Assembly (NCBI GenBank): GCA_001797675.1
Contig: MGQB01000023.1
Coordinates: 124,001-188,000 of the forward strand
Direction: 5' to 3'
DNA length: 64,000 nt
From: Deltaproteobacteria bacterium RBG_13_43_22
GTDB taxonomy: Bacteria; Desulfobacterota; RBG-13-43-22
In this document: positions 60,000 to 64,000 of the stretch, in pieces
How the letters are laid out: the number at the start of each line of letters is the position of its first letter
How positions within the stretch are numbered: the stretch's first letter is position 1
The notes under the pieces: generated by a model
The model's input: the letters and a program-made list of their open reading frames with translations, nothing else
Database searches by the model: none
What the model was told of the DNA's origin: nothing
Program-made: the position numbers and the translations under genes

Positions 60000-60147
60000 A
60001 ATGGGAATAATCAGTCTGTTCGGAATAAAAAGAAAATAGTTAAAGAAAAGGATATAAATAGGTGAATGAATAATTTTCCCGATCGTATTGGTGAATTTTT
60101 TAATCCTCAACGCAATAAAGGGGCAAGGGGATATCCATTTTTTTTGA

Positions 60148-61791
60148 TTAAAACTTCTTAAGCCGCCCTTCTTTCAGGGGTATCATCTGCTCCGGACTCA
60201 CTCCTTTAAATTCTCCTACCGGTTGTTTTTTTCCATTACCTAAGGCAGTCATGGCGGGAAGGCTTCTTGAATGGGCTATCCTGCCTTGCGATCCGACAGT
60301 TACGGATCTTCTTCCGTTGCTCCCTTCGACCAATAGGGAATGAGGCTGGTTTATTCCATTGAAACCGCCTTCAAGGATAACCGTCAACGCATAAACAAAC
60401 TGTTTCATTTGTTCGGCCTGGGCATTCATGGCTTCCGAGGCGGAAGCGGATTCCTCGGCGTTGGCCGAATTCTGCTGGATCACGCGTTCAATTTTCATTA
60501 CCGCTTGATTGATCTGTTCAATCCCTTGGGCCTGTTCATTAGAGACAGCGGCAATTTCTCCAACCAAATCGGCCGCTTTCCTGGCGCCGGCAGAGACCTT
60601 TTCAAAGGTCTCGTTGGTTTTGACCACAATACCCGAACCATGTTTGACTTTTTTAACCGTATCTTCTATTAAGGTGGCCGTATTTTTGGCCGCCTCGGCA
60701 GCCCGCATGGCTAAAGTCCTGACCTCATCGGCCACAACCGCAAATCCGGCTCCAGCCTCCCCGGCCCGAGCCGCCTCAACAGCGGCATTTAAGGCCAGCA
60801 AATTGGTCTGAAAAGCAATTTCATCAATGTTCTTGATGATCTTTCCGGTTTCTTCGCCGGCCGAGGAGATCCCTTTCATCGATTCGGTCAACTCTCTCAT
60901 GGCCTGATTGGCTTCCTCAACAATCCGGCTGGTCTCCTTCATCAGGTTATTGGCCTGATTGGCATTGTCGGCATTTTGTTTGGTCATGGAAGCCATCTCT
61001 TCCATGGAAGAGGAGGTCTCTTCTAAACTGGCTGCCTGCTCTGAGGTTCCCAGGGCCAGGGATTGGCTGGCTGTAAATACCTGAGTCGAGGATGAAGCCA
61101 CCTGATCCGCACCCTCGCTCAGACCAAAAGCCACTTGTTTTATTGGGTGGGTGATAGACCGGCTTAAAAAAATACCCAGGGTCATCACGACCATGGAACC
61201 GACAAGCATACTCAAGAAAATAACCAAGTTTATTCGGCCAGCCTGTCTTTCGGTTTGTTTGGAAGAATCCGCTATATGTTGGTCTATTTTAAGCCCGATC
61301 TCACTAAAAATTTTTTGGAGCTTCGTTACCGGTTCCTGCGTCTCCTTTTGATAATAGGCCAAGGCCTCTTTTCGAAATCCTTTACCTTTTTTCAATAACC
61401 TTTCCAATTCCTGAACGGAATGGTGCAGCCGACGATGGGGATCTTCGGCTCGGGCCAGCAGTTCTTTAATTTCCGGCAGCACGATCTCAGCCGTTTTTCG
61501 TCCTTCGCCGTAATACCATTTTCCGAAACCGCATCGGTTTTCATCTTGTTCTACCTCAATCCCTGTAATCCTCTCATTGCTTTGAAATTCCTCCAACTTT
61601 TTCACCCAGTTTAAATGGTCTACTTCCCGCCGAAAGATTTCTTGGATTACCATTTGAGAACTATTCAGCTTCCGTGAGGTTGCCACGGAACTGGAGACCC
61701 CGATCCAACCCGTGACCCCTAAAAGCATGGCCATTATCGCTACTATCCCAAAACCTCCAATCAATTTCAAACTCAACTTCATCTTTTTCAT
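60148..61791 (-). CDS. Methyl-accepting chemotaxis protein with extracytoplasmic CZB domain
   Basis: In this 547-residue protein, TM1 is at about 9-31 and TM2 at about 188-210. The segment between them carries a CZB-like zinc motif: [13 protein letters not shown] (His59), [11 protein letters not shown] (Cys87) and DPHRRLHHS (His119, His123). HAMP-like residues and the signalling hairpin follow, with the tip [20 protein letters not shown]. No C-terminal CheR-docking pentapeptide is seen. CZB domains bind zinc and some sense redox or metal changes; most are cytoplasmic. Confidence 0.93.
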   Translation of the reverse strand: MKKMKLSLKLIGGFGIVAIMAMLLGVTGWIGVSSSVATSRKLNSSQMVIQEIFRREVDHLNWVKKLEEFQSNERITGIEVEQDENRCGFGKWYYGEGRKTAEIVLPEIKELLARAEDPHRRLHHSVQELERLLKKGKGFRKEALAYYQKETQEPVTKLQKIFSEIGLKIDQHIADSSKQTERQAGRINLVIFLSMLVGSMVVMTLGIFLSRSITHPIKQVAFGLSEGADQVASSSTQVFTASQSLALGTSEQAASLEETSSSMEEMASMTKQNADNANQANNLMKETSRIVEEANQAMRELTESMKGISSAGEETGKIIKNIDEIAFQTNLLALNAAVEAARAGEAGAGFAVVADEVRTLAMRAAEAAKNTATLIEDTVKKVKHGSGIVVKTNETFEKVSAGARKAADLVGEIAAVSNEQAQGIEQINQAVMKIERVIQQNSANAEESASASEAMNAQAEQMKQFVYALTVILEGGFNGINQPHSLLVEGSNGRRSVTVGSQGRIAHSRSLPAMTALGNGKKQPVGEFKGVSPEQMIPLKEGRLKKF

Positions 61792-62082
61792 CTTTAATCC
61801 TGAAGCAACCGATTCGATTGAAAAATTATTTGGCCGGAATAATTGGTTTGATTATTGAAACTCCCTGCCCCTCGACCAAGGTGCAGAGTATCTTCCCGGC
61901 AAGGAAAACGTCTATTTTTGAAGTTCGCGCACAGTTCCCGCTGAAGACGGGACATACTGCCCGCGCAGTCATCCCGTTGAGGTGACGGGGAATACGCTCG
62001 CTGTCCATGTTCCACATGGGATTGGGGATAAAGGATTGATCCCTTTTCCGCTGCAGCGGTGTTAACCTTTTTTCCCAATAAA
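61792..62082 (-). other. GC-rich, hairpin-rich spacer between cheB and the receptor gene
   Basis: I find no convincing gene here; two short overlapping frames exist. In the transcript sense several stems stand out. CCGCTGCAGCGG is a palindrome at 62048-62059, CCATGT/ACATGG is at 62005-62019, and CCCGT/ACGGG is at 61973-61989. A 13-pair interrupted hairpin lies at 61927-61966. A possible three-way junction is closed by GCCGG (61833-61837) with CCGGC (61896-61900) around AATAAT/ATTATT and ACTC-TGC/GCA-GAGT stems. This could be a leader RNA for the receptor gene. Confidence 0.45.

Positions 62083-64000
<1,918 letters not shown>

Noticed and set aside
61833-62059. A c-di-GMP or other known riboswitch before the receptor gene
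   Set aside because: The conserved core words of the c-di-GMP-I class are absent, and I recognise no other class. The region is reported only as unassigned structure.
61794-62078. 94- and 63-codon frames between cheB and the receptor gene
   Set aside because: The longer frame starts with TTG, the frames overlap in different phases, and neither has a known motif. The hairpin content explains the sequence at least as well.

Overview
The window is one dense flagellar, chemotaxis and flagellin-modification locus. Every gene I accept is on the minus strand, so reading order runs from position 64000 down to 1. Protein content suggests a motile deltaproteobacterium (Desulfobacterota): CheZ with FliA-FlhG-FlhF polar-flagellum genes, sigma-54 activators beside flgB, a DVU0524-like small protein and a DUF2802/6115-like protein. 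This is inferred from family content; no rRNA or marker gene is present. I saw no tRNA, rRNA, CRISPR array or transposase.

Region by region in transcription order. (1) 64000-55219, chemotaxis: cheA (cut by the window edge), cheB, an RNA-like structured spacer, a CZB-type receptor gene, cheW behind a sigma-28 promoter, an HTH protein, cheR, cheD, an HDOD protein, cheY, a CheX-like phosphatase and a second cheD lacking the catalytic cysteine. (2) 55010-48951, regulators: a sigma-54 activator, then a secreted TPR protein, a PAS histidine kinase and a second sigma-54 activator (FlrB/FlrC-like). (3) 48900-42271, basal body and export ATPase: flgB-flgC-fliE-fliF-fliG-fliH-fliI-fliJ and a MotE-like gene. 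(4) 41969-38450: fliK with 66-residue repeats, flgD, flgE, then a clear terminator. (5) 38136-26604: fliL-M-N-O-P-Q-R, flhB, flhA, flhF, flhG, fliA, cheY, cheZ, a 48-residue ORF and a DUF2802-like gene. (6) 26373-21392: flgF, flgG, flgA, flgH, flgI and a flgJ fused to an M23 peptidase. (7) 21253-16976: flgM-flgN-flgK-flgL-flbT-flaF. (8) 16811-11430: a small protein, two response regulators (one HD-GYP), PilZ, a degenerate kinase, motA and motB, behind a sigma-28 promoter. (9) 10859-7774: three flagellin genes. (10) 7681-90: a protein of unknown function, two TPR-glycosyltransferases, a GT2-methyltransferase fusion, a glycosyltransferase-like protein and a methyltransferase, probably a flagellin glycosylation island.

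The signal I find most interesting is post-transcriptional control of flagellin. The operon carries flbT-flaF (the alphaproteobacterial flagellin regulators) where related bacteria often carry fliW-csrA. All three flagellin leaders carry a small stem-loop at the same place, 28-29 nt upstream of the ATG, with pair-preserving differences among copies and no GGA in the loop. fliD, fliS, fliW and csrA are not in the window.

Second-tier observations are a CheD homologue with Cys-to-Ala at the catalytic site, a CZB domain placed outside the membrane, an NPQH instead of NPTH site in FlhB, a FlgJ-M23 fusion, a GC-rich multi-hairpin spacer before the receptor gene, and a kinase in the mot operon whose ATP-binding motifs are degenerate. 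Several gene starts were moved to internal codons with better ribosome-binding sites; each entry says so.
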